A stretch of 64,000 nucleotides of DNA from Diplosphaera chodatii. Lineage: Eukaryota; Chlorophyta; Trebouxiophyceae; Prasiolales; Stichococcaceae. Positions 51,601 through 62,919 of the stretch are shown here, one piece after another. The notes beneath the pieces were generated by a model, which saw only the letters and a list, made by a program, of their open reading frames with translations, was not told the origin of the DNA and did no database searches. Position numbers and translations under genes: made by a program. The stretch spans positions 1,240,001 to 1,304,000 of the forward strand of contig JAALGY010000017.1 of assembly GCA_032358165.1 (NCBI GenBank), written 5' to 3'. How positions within the stretch are numbered: position 1 is the stretch's first letter; the number at the start of each line of letters is the position of its first letter.

Positions 51601-53382
51601 GCAGTGCAGCGATGCCGAGGCTCAGCAGCGCTCCGCAGCAGCAGCAGAGCAGGGGTGTGGACACACGCCATCTGGAGCTGCAGCCTCACCAGCAGCAACT
51701 TGTGCTGCCGCCGCCCAGTCCGCCGCCATGCAGGCCTGCCCCACGGGCCGCAGACGCGGTGCAGCCAGCTGCAGCTGCTGCGATGGCGCTGCTCGGCTGG
51801 CGGCGCTACACCAGTGTTCGAAGCATCATGCAAGCCCAGGCGGCCGAGCTGACCCGGCAGCTTTCTGAGTTGCACAGGTGAGCACATGGCTTGTACCTTG
51901 CATCTGATATACCCATGCGGCCCACGGCGCTGTCAATACGAAGTACAGCAGTGGACCAGCAGCTCCCAGGCATTTTGAGCTGAGCTGCTGCGAAACCCCG
52001 TATGCAGGCTGGCCGCGGCACAACAGCAGCTGGCGATGCAGCATGCGCAACAGCAGCACCAGCAGCAACAGCAGCCCTGGCCAGCGCATCAGATGCCTGT
52101 AAGGCCGACTCCTCAGATGCCATGGCTCGGCGCAGGCCAGGTGCAGTTGTATTTTGAGTGGCGAGTGGCGAGTCGGAGCTGGCATGCTTGAGCCTGACGC
52201 GGGCCTTTACACAAGTGCACAAGCAGTTCCATCAGCAACCTCTACATGTGGCTGTCATGCAGCTTCCCGGTTTCGTGGGCATGCCGCTTGTGCCCATGAT
52301 TTCAGCTTGGGACCCTATGGCTGCATGGTGAGCCACGGCTACAGCATGAGGATGTCGAATCTGATACAGCTTGAGGCTGTGCGCCATTGAGCCTGAAGTG
52401 TGCCGACGGCAGTCGCAGAGCAGGCACTTGCACTGCAGGTATTCGCCTCAGGCGGCGCCCAGCATGATGCCCGGCGCCTTCGGCATGCCGCCGGGCGCAA
52501 TGCCCCCCATGGCGCTGCCTGGCAGCATGGCCGCCGCGCAGATCGGGCTGCAGACAGCCGGCAGCGGAGTGATGCTACCGCCGCCAGGTGTGATGCGATC
52601 ATGGCTTGCACTTGATGCATGGCAGATCTGCCAGGGCCAGATGGATGCTTGCCGATGCGCGTCTTCGTGCAGCCTGCGCATTAATGCCCTGCCAAGATGC
52701 CCTGTGTATGGCCTCCAGGGGTGCTGCCGCCAATGGGGTGGCCGGGGCCTGGCGCCATGCAGGCGCTGCCGGGCAGCGGGGCAATGGCGATGGGGCCTCA
52801 GGCTGGGCCGCCGCCCGCAGCAGCCTGGTTCACACCCCTGCAGGTAAGGCCCTAGAATGTCCCTCAAGAAGCTGAAGCTGTCGCTGGATCCCACATCAGC
52901 ATTCGACCTGATGCAGATCTTGATGTAGGCAGGCTGTGCTATGCACTGCCTTGGTTGTAGCCCACTACCTGCTGTCAGCTCCCGCCAGCTGCTAGCATGC
53001 TCTCTGCATGGTGCAGGTGCAACCCTTCGGTGGGCAGCCAGCAGGCAGCGCAGCGCCAGCAGCGTATGGCAGCATCGGCCTGCCCGGCGGGGCTGTGATC
53101 ATGCCGCCGATGCCCGGCCTGCCCGCCGGCATGGCCGCGATGCCCTACCCCCTGGTCACAGCAGCCAGCGGCAGAGGCACACCTGCACTGCAGATGCCAG
53201 CCGGCGGCTCGCCAGCATTTGGCATGGCCCCGTCACACAGTGCCATGCAGCAGCAGTGGCAGCGGCCCGGCAGCAGGCAAGACGCAGCAACGCCGGGGCC
53301 TGAGAAGGTCCAGCGGCGTTCACCTCAGACAGCACCAGAGGACGCACGGCAGCTCAAGCGGCAGAGACTGGGACAGCCTTAG
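48603..53382 (+). CDS. ELF3-like glutamine-rich protein, copy 2
   Basis: Fourteen exons spliced in phase: 48603-48735, 48774-48937, 49033-49337, 49458-49581, 49700-49818, 49991-50114, 50252-50594, 50744-50927, 51093-51388, 51478-51877, 52008-52140, 52452-52587, 52719-52843, 53017-53382; about 983 residues. The ELF3-type block is GWRRYTSVRSIMQAQAAELT followed by RQLSELHRLAAAQQQLA (around residues 700-745). It is equivalent to the block of copy 1 and to the plant R..R.AI..QQ..F..QLFELHRL pattern. DEYLMRLL is shared with copy 1. The remainder is low-complexity Gln, Pro, Gly and Met (Q9 run; QP repeats), resembling prion-like regions, with a short basic C-terminus (LKRQRLGQP). Copy 1 has two exons and this one fourteen. 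A circadian evening-complex role is inferred by family only. Confidence 0.6.
49213..49239 (+). repeat. (CAG)9 microsatellite in ELF3-like copy 2
   Basis: Nine consecutive CAG codons encode nine Gln in the third exon. Likely length-polymorphic; PolyQ length in Arabidopsis ELF3 varies naturally. Confidence 0.9.
50414..50449 (+). repeat. (CAGCCT)6 hexanucleotide repeat in ELF3-like copy 2
   Basis: Six exact copies of CAGCCT encode alternating Gln-Pro in the seventh exon, next to further CAG codons. Confidence 0.9.
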
Positions 53383-54255
53383 ATCAGTGCTCCTGACAGG
53401 GCGGGCCTGGACCTGCCGCATAACTGACACAGCATATCTGATGCAGACACCGAACACACCTTTTTGGAGGCAGATGAATTGTCAGGGTGACACTCATTGT
53501 GAGGAACGGGTGCTTGTCAGCCTGGCAGGTGGGCGTCCAGCCTGCGGCCAGCAGCTTCAGCATTCATGCCTGTGAGAGGATTCGTGGCGGAAATTGCTCT
53601 GCTAGCCGCGCCTATTGCTTTCGATTCGATTCAATGCTGATCGAGCAGCAAATATCTTTCAATTTGCATGACTGATTTTGTTTGCGGCCATCGAGCTGGT
53701 ACATTCGCTTGTGATACTCAGGATCGATAGTAACAGCCGTTCGGATGCTCATATACACTCGCATGTCGTGTATCGAAATAATCGACGGCCCGATCTTACT
53801 TGGACCGAGCCGATGACTGCTGATGACAAGGAGTGTCGAGCACTGCGAAAAGCTTGTTGAAGGCTGCTCAAATGCATTCTTAAACCACGTGCATGCATGC
53901 TCCGTGCTTGATCTTGCAAGCTCTCGGCTTTACACCGACGCGCGTGGCTCACGATTTGCAAACAGCAGCAAGCATCTGCAGGTGTGTATCCCTTGAGCCA
54001 GGCACAACACATCGCCGAACCACCATCGTCCTTCTGATCGAAGTCATGCATTGGCTTCAAACATGCTGGGCACCGTGACAACAGCCAGAGAGCGAACTTC
54101 ATGCTTCTGTGTACGCAACATGCATGCTGCACAACCCCGCAGCGCAGCATGCATACATCCCTGTATGTGCAACAACCGATAGTGTACTATGCTGTCACCA
54201 GATGCTAGCAGCGCTCACTGCTGTGGCGCTGCACCCTCGCCTGCAGGCAGCGAAC
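53383..54255. other. Intergenic region between ELF3-like copy 2 and SDR1
   Basis: Lower GC than the genes. The frame of SDR1 is open upstream with in-frame ATGs at 54202 and 54124, so the SDR1 N-terminus could extend here. No RNA gene, repeat or clear promoter motif was seen. Confidence 0.4.
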
Positions 54256-56477
54256 ATGGAGATCAGTGGCGGTAAATCTATGAAGGGGTCCTGGGCGTGT
54301 GTGACTGGCGCCTCATCCGGCATTGGTAAATGCCCATACGAGGCATGATGCTGCAGACACTTGTGCCACTGCGGATGCATACGCATGTGAAGTGGGGCGA
54401 ACCTGGTGTCGAAGTTTCCAGTATTGCTGATTCTAGTCCTCATGGAGTGCCAGGCAAGGCCATAGCCCTGGCGCTGGCTGGCGAGGGCATGAACCTGAAG
54501 CTGGTCGGACGCTCCACCGACAAGCTGCAGAAGGTGCGGGACATTGCGCTGTGTCAGCAGTGGCGGCGCCGACAGACTGCACGACTGACTTGACTGCTGC
54601 TATGATGCCTGGCACCACCCGCGGTGCTATCTGCATGGCCCACGCTGCAGACTTGGATAAACACCGAGACATTACAGGTTCAGTCGCATTGCCCGGTGCG
54701 CAGGTGGCCGATGAATGCAAGCAGAAGGGCTCGAAGGAGGCAAAGCCATGCTCTGTCGACCTCTCCAACACCGACAAACTGACAGACTTTGGGAAGAAGC
54801 TGCAGGTGTTTGTGATTGATTTGCAAGGTTAACCACGTGTGGTGAACACCTCAGGCGGCTGTGCACTACATCAGCCAAGCGTTCCCGGCTCAGTTTGATG
54901 GGCGACAGGGAACTGCCAAATGCTCTGCACAGGGCCTGCCTGCGATGGAGGTGCTCGTCAATGCCGCAGGGACATGGACGCCTCACGAGGTTTGCTGATA
55001 TATGCTTGTCGTCGGAGGGCAACCGGGCCTATGGCACCACACGTCGACCAGACATAGAAGACATCGAAACTCAAGCACTGCGTCTGCAGGGTCCGCTGGA
55101 TGGTGCGTGACCGCTGCTCTGTGCCGCTTGTGCATGGCACTCACCAGACACAGCAGCCGACCGTTGTTTGGTATGGTCCCACAATGTTGCTAGCAGCCAT
55201 AAAACTCATGAGCATGCAGGCAACATTGCCGACTGGGAGAAGGAGCTGAAGGTCAACGTGCACGCCCCAATGTGAGATTCTCCAGATATGTTGCCATTCG
55301 TGCAAATGTAATGCCCAAACCATCACGGCATGTGGCATCCTGTCATGCTTTTCCAACCGATGCAGGATCCTAACACGCATGGTGGCTCCTAATCTGGCTG
55401 CTAAGAAGTCTGGTGAGCCTCCATCACGACACAGTCAACTCGACAGACTGACTGGCACGCGATCAAATTGTAGATCACAATCTATACGGTTTATGTCGTG
55501 GAAGGAGTGTAAAGCTGTACTGCTGTACAATACGGTTTTCAGTGCAGGCCTGATTGTCAACATCGGCAGTGTCTGCGGCGTCCGCCCACAGAAGAAGGCC
55601 TGCGCATGTGCGCTGCGTGCTATGCAATGCCTTGCAGGTTTCACCCAGTCATCACTTTGCACACTTTGTTGGTGCAACAGCTGTCTTTACCTGAATACTG
55701 TGATGTAGATGGTGCTTCAAAATGGGCGCTGCGCGGCTGGTGCGGATCCGAAGCCTCACGTGTTTACAACCCTCTGCAATTTTACTAGCAACAAACCTAT
55801 CAATGAAGTTGTTGGTAGGTCGGTTTCAGCAATGGCTTGTTTCTGCAGGAGCCTGAGTTGCTACGAGAACCTGAAAAGCCATGGTGTCAAGGTGAGGGGG
55901 ACTGACAATCCTGAATGAGGACTTGGTCCTGCAAGGGTGCTGAAAGCATTACTGCAGCAATTTGTTACTTTGATAATCGATCTGGTGCCACTCTTATTTA
56001 TACGTTGAGTGCTCTTAGTAGTGACGCCACAGGTTCAGCTGATCAACCCAGGTCTGGGGCCACATGTCTGCGCTCGGCTGTGCATTCATGCCGGTTGTGT
56101 GGATGTATGTGGACCAGCCAGAGCGCATTGACCATCTGACAACAATGCACCATTGCTGCTGTTTGGTTGCTGGCGTGCTCACCGTGACTCTCTGGCACTG
56201 CAGGGATAGTGAACACGGCCTTGATTGACGAAGACATGGCGCAGCAGGTCCGTCATCAGGGGCCAAAGTGCAAGTGGATATGGCAGACAAGGCATGGTCA
56301 TCCCCATCACACTGACTGCTGCAACAAATCGATTTCACAGTTCTGCAGGTGGGCGGCCGGGACAAGATGCTGCAGCCGGAGGACATTGCTGCGGCCGTGC
56401 TGCTGGCAGTGCGCTCCCAACCCAACGCCTGCCCAGTGGAGATTACCATCCGTTCGCCTGTGGACCCCGACCTGTGA
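54256..56477 (+). CDS. Short-chain dehydrogenase/reductase, copy 1 (SDR1)
   Basis: Thirteen small exons give about 248 residues: 54256-54325, 54454-54533, 54704-54805, 54933-54989, 55090-55102, 55220-55271, 55366-55412, 55548-55607, 55709-55739, 55849-55891, 56033-56051, 56204-56247, 56349-56477. Classical SDR motifs: TGASSGIG for the NAD(P)-binding turn, VLVNAAG (NNAG variant), NIGSVCG (catalytic Ser), YGASK (catalytic Tyr and Lys) and LINPG. The intron after exon 8 splits the catalytic Tyr codon after its first base. Exons 5 and 11 are only 13 and 19 nt. All motifs needed for activity are present; the substrate is unknown. An in-frame upstream ATG at 54202 would add an N-terminal extension. 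Related copies lie at 57108 and 60566. Confidence 0.8.
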
Positions 56478-57107
56478 AGCGCAGGGATTTACTAGCTCGT
56501 AGGATTGCCATGGGTCATACGAGCTGAAGTGTGCCGTCTCCTACGGACATGCCGGAATGCAGAAGCGCAGTGTCACTTCTATCTGCAGTTTGGTGCGTGT
56601 TAGCGTTGTGCATATGAAGTGATCCGGTGATGCGTGCTATGCCCAGCCTAGTTGGTGTCACAGTGATCAGTGGGTGCAACCCAAGCACCTATATGCTTGA
56701 AACTGCTGCATGCTGTCGGCGGTACTGCAGGTACAGAATATCCCCGCATGGCATCGCATCGATAGCACAGCATCCTGACAGCCGCCGTTCAAATGAACAG
56801 CGGCAGTGCATCCACCTAGCTAGGAGCAGCCCAGTCATACATGTATGACATGTACAAGTCCAAAACATCGGACACCACAGTCGATATATATGGGCAACTC
56901 GACTCTGCTGCCTGCTCATCATCAACACATACCTGCAGCAACACCCGCAGCTGAAGCTTGCACTGCTCGTGGTTGGAATTGACACTGGTCTGCAGCCAAG
57001 GCAGGTTCAAGGTGTGCTCTTGCTTGGTGCGCTAGCTGATGCACACGGGTCACACCGCAGATGGTTCACTCTAGCCCCTTTCGACTCGGTGCTGTGCTGT
57101 TGTGCAG
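56478..57107. other. Intergenic region between SDR1 and SDR2
   Basis: No coding, RNA or repeat signal recognised. It should contain the SDR1 3' UTR and any SDR2 promoter. Confidence 0.4.
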
Positions 57108-57904
57108 ATGCCAGGTTCGCTTCCTGCCGGTGAGTTTGCGCTGGTCATAGGGAGTGGCAGGGGCATTGGCGCCGCCATTGCCCGTGAACTGGCAGAGGTG
57201 CGGCATATTCATGGTATCAAGCACTGTGGTACAAGCGCGCAGCTGTGAGCAGCGCATGCACCGTGCTGGAGTCAGCAGCGAGGCACCCGTGACTGCTGCT
57301 GCAGGAGGGCGCCTGTTTTGTGGCACGCATGGAGCTGCAGCTCAAAGAGGTGGGTGCACTTTATCACCGCCAGACAACATCTGCCCATCCTCAGAGGTAC
57401 CACCACTGCATGGCCTTCCACAGATGGATCTGGATGGTGCACCTCGGTGTTGATGACCAAGCCATAGTGCAGCCACACATCATGCCGATGGCCATGCAGT
57501 GTGTCACTATCTACTGCCTTGTTGTGGCTGCAGACCAATGAGGAGTGCAACGCATATGGCGTATATATGCCATGTGGGACCGCATGCAGCAGACCTGACA
57601 TGCATGCAGTCCCGTGACCTGTTGATACCAGGCCTGCTGTATGTATGTCAAAGCACAACCCCATCGATGTCATGGTTAAAGCCGCAGGTATGCTGCCAAT
57701 TCATTTCACAGACAGTAAGTGCCGCTTGGGTGCAAAGCTGGCATAACTTGGTGGATTGATGCAACAGGCTTGATGGCCCAAGTCTGGTCATCAAATCCCA
57801 GCGAAGGGTGCGCAGCAAGCAAGGGTGGTCTGGTCCTTTGCATGCTGCGTGCACGGCAGGTAGCAGAGCTGCATTGGGGGCACATTATGTATGTGCCGGT
57901 ATAG
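57108..57904 (+). pseudogene. Degenerate SDR copy 2 (SDR2)
   Basis: Putative exons 57108-57197, 57305-57349, 57534-57560, 57654-57687, then 57768 onward to a stop at 57902-57904. The start ALVIGSGRGIGAAIARELAE carries an intact dinucleotide-binding motif and is followed by EGACFVARMELQLKE and DVMVKAAG (NNAG variant). The 40-60 residues expected between this motif and the catalytic Ser/Tyr are largely absent, the next block reads EGCAASKGG with Cys where the catalytic Tyr should be, and the frame stops before the PG motif. About 110 residues in total, under half of an SDR. Most likely a decayed duplicate; a missed exon cannot be excluded. Confidence 0.5.
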
Positions 57905-58367
57905 TCCATGTCTCATCTGATGAAATGACGACTGCGCTCTGTGGCGCGGTCGTGTACACAAGTGAACCTCACACTACGCCCTACAGAGCCGGCCACATCG
58001 TGACCAGCCCCAACTTTATGCTAGAAAAACCAAACCCAAGCTGCGTGACGTCTGAAAGCACAGTTGGATACGACTGATAAAGCAGGAACACAGGCACTAA
58101 GCGTAATGCATTTGAAAGACTTGCTGCTTGCATGTTGGCAATGCAAGGCTAGCAAATTACGTCTAGATCTGGCATGTTGCTTCGACTATTGCAGCTTCTT
58201 TGTATCCATCAGTGACCATTCATGCATGTGATCTTCATGGCTGTTTTGCAGCGCCAGTGCGGTCACGCTGCTGATCACTCTTCGGCAGCCCCCGCAGCAG
58301 TGCAGCTTCTGTCACCAGCATGCCTGCACGACAAGCCTGTCTTCAATACCTCCATCTCACACTGACG
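57905..58367. other. Intergenic region after SDR2
   Basis: AT-richer stretch between the SDR2 remnant (+) and the DUF2306-like gene (-). No SDR C-terminal exon, polyadenylation signal or other feature was recognised. Confidence 0.4.
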
Positions 58368-59803
58368 TCATGAACCGCATGCTTGACGCGCAGCGTTCAC
58401 TATGAATCGCACACAAGATTGACTCTGAATCGGATATCTGATTGTCTCATGATTCAGCGCACCTACGGGGGACGACAGCCAGACGCCTGCAGCGTAGGCC
58501 CAGTGCCCCGGCAGCAGGAAGGAGGACAGCACGACGAAGATGTGCTTGAAGGGGAACACGCCGTAGGCCAGCCCCACCATGCGGACCATGCAGCGCTGGT
58601 GCGACACAATGTCTCGCCGCTTTGCTGCCGCGACGCCGGCAGCCAGATTGTAACCCGCAGCCGCAATCAGCGCTGCGAAACCTGCGCCTGATACCTGCAT
58701 AGCAGGTGGACGCGTCATCAGACAAGCCAGCCAAGGTGTCGATCGATGCCCAAGGAGGCTGCTGAACATGCCAAGTAGCCTTCAGTCCTGTCCAGAAGGG
58801 TGCTCAAGCAGCGGTCACAGCGGAGCAAGCCTTGCACCACAGCATCATTCACCTTCTCGGCGAGGCTGTCGGACCGCAGGTGCTCGATGGTGAAGACTGA
58901 GGCGCTGATGAGGGCGCCCGCCATGTTCAGCACCACCAGGCGCCCGATGATGCGGTGGCGCCTATAGTCCTCAGAGCGGAAGCTGTGCCAGATCTGCGCC
59001 GTGCGCCAGCCGGCATGTCAGCCGCCTCATGAGAGCCAAACAGCAACCAGCGCAGGCTGTTGCACAAGAAACCGCACCGATGCTGTTGGATGCATCAAGA
59101 GCCTGCTGCAAAACAAAGCAGCAGCACCTGGAGGGGCCACAGCACGCCGGCGGTGGCGATGAACGCCAGGTGCAGCATCATCATGCCGGGCAGCCGGTCC
59201 GCGAAGTAGGGGAAGTAGTGCACCATGGGCGCGAAGTGGCGGCGCGGCAGCAGCTCAATGGCACCTGCCCCCATCTTGAGCCCCTGCAGCGCCAAAGGCA
59301 TGCAGATCTGCACAAACCTGTATTGCTCACAGGACTGGAGGTGTGCATTGCACGTTACGTCACGAACGTGCGCGTGTCACCAAACTGCTGTTAGCAAACC
59401 TTATGCAATGCACAGGCACAAACGTCGTCAGTTCAGCATGCCCTGGCCGGTGCCGCGCCTGCTGCTGTGCATACTGGCCGCGGAGGCTGCAGGCCGCGGG
59501 GTCAGCGCCCGCGCACGCCGTCCACTGCGAGCTGGGCACCAGGCGGCTCAGCGCCGGGTCCGCCATGGCGAAGGTGCTGTTGACGCCCCACCGCACCCCA
59601 AAGAGCAGGAACCGCGCAGCATACCCCAGGATGGCCGTGCCGCTCGCCAGCACCACAGGGTCCGTCCAATCTGTGACTTTGCGTGTTTTACACAGCCGCA
59701 GGTACACCAGGGACCCTGCAGCGGTGGCAATGCACACCACGGCGATGTCCTGCGCCATGCTGCCTGGCACCAGCACACCACGATCCCGCAGTGTGCTCAT
59801 CAT
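58368..59803 (-). CDS. DUF2306-like multi-pass membrane protein
   Basis: Proposed exons: first from ATG 59803 (end uncertain, around 59450), second from about 59305 to 59128, then 58993-58853 and 58694-58368. Hydrophobic segments include AQDIAVVCIATAAGSLVYL, MMMLHLAFIATAGVLWPLQ, GRLVVLNMAGALISASVF and FAALIAAAGYNLAAGV. The HR.IGR and RDIVSHQRCMVR motifs with intervening helices fit the DUF2306 predicted membrane family, of unknown function. The first intron could start with GC or GT and its acceptor is ambiguous. The C-terminal 35 residues after WLSSP may be intronic, since an in-phase GT follows there. The gene sits opposite to, and between, SDR copies 2 and 3. Confidence 0.6.
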
Positions 59804-60400
59804 CGTGCTATGATGTTGCTGCCGTGCTGCAGGTTGCCCTCAGCCTGCGTCAATGGCAAAACCATGCAAGTAGTGTTGTATTCGCGCTGCGGGGTGCTGA
59901 GTCGGCAGGCATGCATCTCCACTGAAGCTCATTAACGGGCAGGCTGCCCCGTCAGCCGTCCAAGGCTGTTGAAAGTCTGCAGGTGCACAGCAGGGTCGTT
60001 GATGACACTCACAAGTCGGATCGCGCATGCTCAGGGGCGTCGATGGGGACGGCAAAGCAAGACGCAGCACGAACTTGCGTAGTTGCCACCTGGCAGCTTG
60101 CGCGCCAGGGAGTGCACTAGGGTTTCGTCACGGGCCGTGACTCACGGCCTGCAGGCGCCAACATGCTGCCACACCATGTTTGCCAGCCTCAAAACAACTA
60201 CCAGCGCTCTGATCGCGAAGCCGATCAACCACCCACTGCGGCGTGCTCTGACAGCGCGTAGACCCATTACGGGGGCCACCAACTGCAGCACGGTGAGAAT
60301 GCGTTTCGCAGGTGCATGCACTGCAAGTTCGATTAAATGGGAGCACCTCTGTTGCGGCACGATGTACATGCTGATTTGAACCTTCCCTGTATTGACTTGT
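59804..60400. other. Divergent intergenic region, DUF2306-like and SDR3
   Basis: Holds the promoters of both genes. Apart from the 91-bp duplication starting at 60401, no motif was recognised. Confidence 0.4.
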
Positions 60401-60584
60401 ACCTATGTCTGCTGCTGCAACGATGACCCTCGTCAATAGTAGTACTCAGCTCATGTGGGGATGAAGTGCAGATGGCCAAACTGCCATCGGTACCTATGTC
60501 TGCTGCTGCTACGATGACCCTCGTCAAATAGTAGTACTCAGCTCATGTGTGGGCCTGAAGTGCAGATGGCCAAACTGCTATCGG
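60401..60584 (+). repeat. Tandem duplication of about 91 bp spanning the SDR3 start
   Basis: 60401-60491 and 60492-60584 are near-identical, differing by a few substitutions and small insertions. Each copy contains ATGGCCAAACTG; the second provides the SDR3 start at 60566 and the first gives an upstream ATG at 60472. Confidence 0.9.
60472..60531 (+). other. Upstream ORF created by the duplication
   Basis: The ATG in the first repeat copy opens a 19-residue frame starting MAKLPSV and ending at TAG 60529-60531, before the SDR3 start at 60566. If transcribed in the leader it would be a uORF that could lower SDR3 translation. Transcription start unknown. Confidence 0.4.
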
Positions 60585-62919
60585 ACAAGCTGTGCGTCGT
60601 CACAGGTAGGTGAACTGTCATGTATGGATGTGCATGCTGGCAGTGTGAAGTGGCAGGCCTGAGCAGGTGTCATCCTGTCTGCAACCACAGCAGCAGACGC
60701 TTGGCCGCAGCGGCATGTGGCAGGTTCTGCCTGTGCTGTGCGCCAGATGGAAGGGCGACATGTTCCACTTGTCTGAGCAGGTGGCGGCAGAGGGATAGGG
60801 GCTGCCATCGCCCTGGAGTTTGCCAAGGTGAGGCTGCGGGTGGCCTTGCGTCGAGTGTCCTTCCAGCATGTCATCCTGCATGCCCTGCAATGGCTGGGGA
60901 TATGGAAACACGGCAGACGCAGCACCAATTCTTGTGCCTGCAGGAGGGCGCCACCCTGGCGCTCGTCGCCCGCTCGGAGGACCAGCTCAAGGAGGTGCCC
61001 GGCAATGTGCCATGCTCGTACATGTGGCTGCCAGGAAGTGGTTTTGAAGCCTGCCGTGACTTGCTGTGCAAATGGCAGCTGCTCATGCTGGTGGTGTTCA
61101 CCCAGACCTGATGCGTCCTGCCCAGACCTGATGCGTCCTGCGGCACGCTGCAGACGGCGGACAAGTGCAAGGCCGCGGGTGCGCCGGAGGTGGAGACGCA
61201 CGCGGCGGACCTCACGGATATCGACGGCCGCGAGAAGCTCATCTCGGAGCTGCTCGCGAAGCACACCACCGTCGATGTGCTGGTCAACAACGCGGGCATG
61301 GGCGTCCGGGGCACGCCGCTGGAAGGTGCGGCATCGGTGTGTTCATCCTGCACTGAGGCTGCTGCAAGTGCGGATGACCAATGTGATGCATCCATTGGAG
61401 TGTCAATGCACAGGCGAGGTATGGTCTGCATGCTGCAGGTGACCCGCGGGAGTGGGAGAAGATGCTGCACCTGAACCTGCACGCGCCGATGCACCTCACA
61501 CGGTTCGCAGCACCCTACTCCTTTGCTGCCAAGCACTGAGCTGCGAATCACGGTTAGTCCTTCACGCACGTTGAACCTGGGGTGTGTTGGCTCAACATAT
61601 GTCCTTGCTCCTGCACAGGCTGGTTGCGCCCGGCATGAAAGACAAGAAGAAGGTGCGACTCTGCCTCAGAACAGTCCTGCAATTCAGGGCCAAGCGATGG
61701 GTCCGGCGTACGCATGCGGAGCTGGGTCCATTGATTTGTGCCTTGCTGCAGGGCATCATCATCAACATGGGCTCAGTGGCTGCAGTGGAGCCAATGACAA
61801 GCGCCTGCGCCTGTGAGTTGCGCATGCACCTCAAGCAGTTTGCACGCTGATGCCGCATCCGCCATGTGACATGTGTGTTTTAACAGTGCTGATGTCTATG
61901 TGAGCTGCAGACGCGAGTACGAAGCATGGCTTGCGCGGTTGGTCATTAAGTTGAGTTTTTTGGGATTTTGCCACGCTGTTCGCCACAGGTCACATGTCAC
62001 GTCACTCAGTGTTATGTGTACACATCGATAGTAGTGTTTTGGCATTAGCATTAGTACCGCTATTGATATAGTGTCCCTGAACTTTTGATTCTGATTGAAA
62101 CAGTTGCTACCAGGCGCTGCGTCAGTATGGCATCAAGGTCGTCTGCATCAACCCAGGTGCGGGCCGCAACCTTCAATTGACTCCCGCTTGTTGAGGCCAG
62201 GGTTACGTCGCACGATGCACGTATGCATACGTAGCCGGCTTATGCACGCGTATGCACGGCTGCACGGCAGTTTTCGAGACGTATACACGGCTGTCGGGCA
62301 CAGTCTGACGATTTGATCTAAAAGGGATCGCAGCTGAAAAGGTGCGCCGTGTAGCGTTTTCATGGCCCTGAAAGCTTGCACAGGGGCCTGACGGTGTTCT
62401 GAGAGATCTCTAGAGCGTTGCTGTGCACGGTGGCACCGGCTGCAGCTCAGAATGCCCATTTTAGCTGAGCCGAGCATTAGTAATCAGCTTGCTGATTGTT
62501 GCTGACGTAAGCTAGGATCGTTGCACGTGCACGCACGGGTGCATGCGGCAGGCCAAAAATGCCGTTCTTCGTAAGCCTAGCTGAGACAGCATGACGTAGT
62601 AGCCAGCTCGGTATAAATGGGACTTTCCGACCATGCAAGAGTGTCTGTCTTGCAGGGATGGTCAACACTGACATGCCGCCAAAGGGAATGAAGACAGAGA
62701 TGATGATCCAGCCAGAGGCAAGAGTAGCTCTCACCAGCAGCCTGATGCCAGTGAAGCCAGCTGACATGTTTGTACAACGAATTTTGGACCATCAACCTCT
62801 CCGCGTCTGTTGTGCAGGACGTGGCGGCAGCAGTCATGCTGGCGGTGAAGACCAAGCAGTCATGCACGCCTCAGGACATCACGCTGAGACCCACAGAGCC
62901 CGTGCAGCCCCTTAATTGA
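60566..62919 (+). CDS. Short-chain dehydrogenase/reductase, copy 3 (SDR3)
   Basis: Eleven exons give about 238 residues: 60566-60605, 60781-60827, 60944-60994, 61154-61325, 61439-61502, 61619-61652, 61752-61812, 61911-61941, 62104-62156, 62656-62717, 62818-62919. Motifs: VTGGGRGIG, EGATLALVARSEDQLKE, DVLVNNAG, EWEKMLHLNLHAPM, IIINMGSVA (catalytic Ser), YASTK (catalytic Tyr/Lys), VVCINPG and QPEDVAAAVMLAV. As in SDR1, an intron splits the catalytic Tyr codon after its first base and the next exon is also 31 nt, pointing to common origin by duplication. The tenth exon ends at a GC donor (62718), supported by the QPED motif in SDR1. The start follows a local duplication. Complete enzyme, substrate unknown. 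A TGTAA follows at 62985. Confidence 0.83.
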
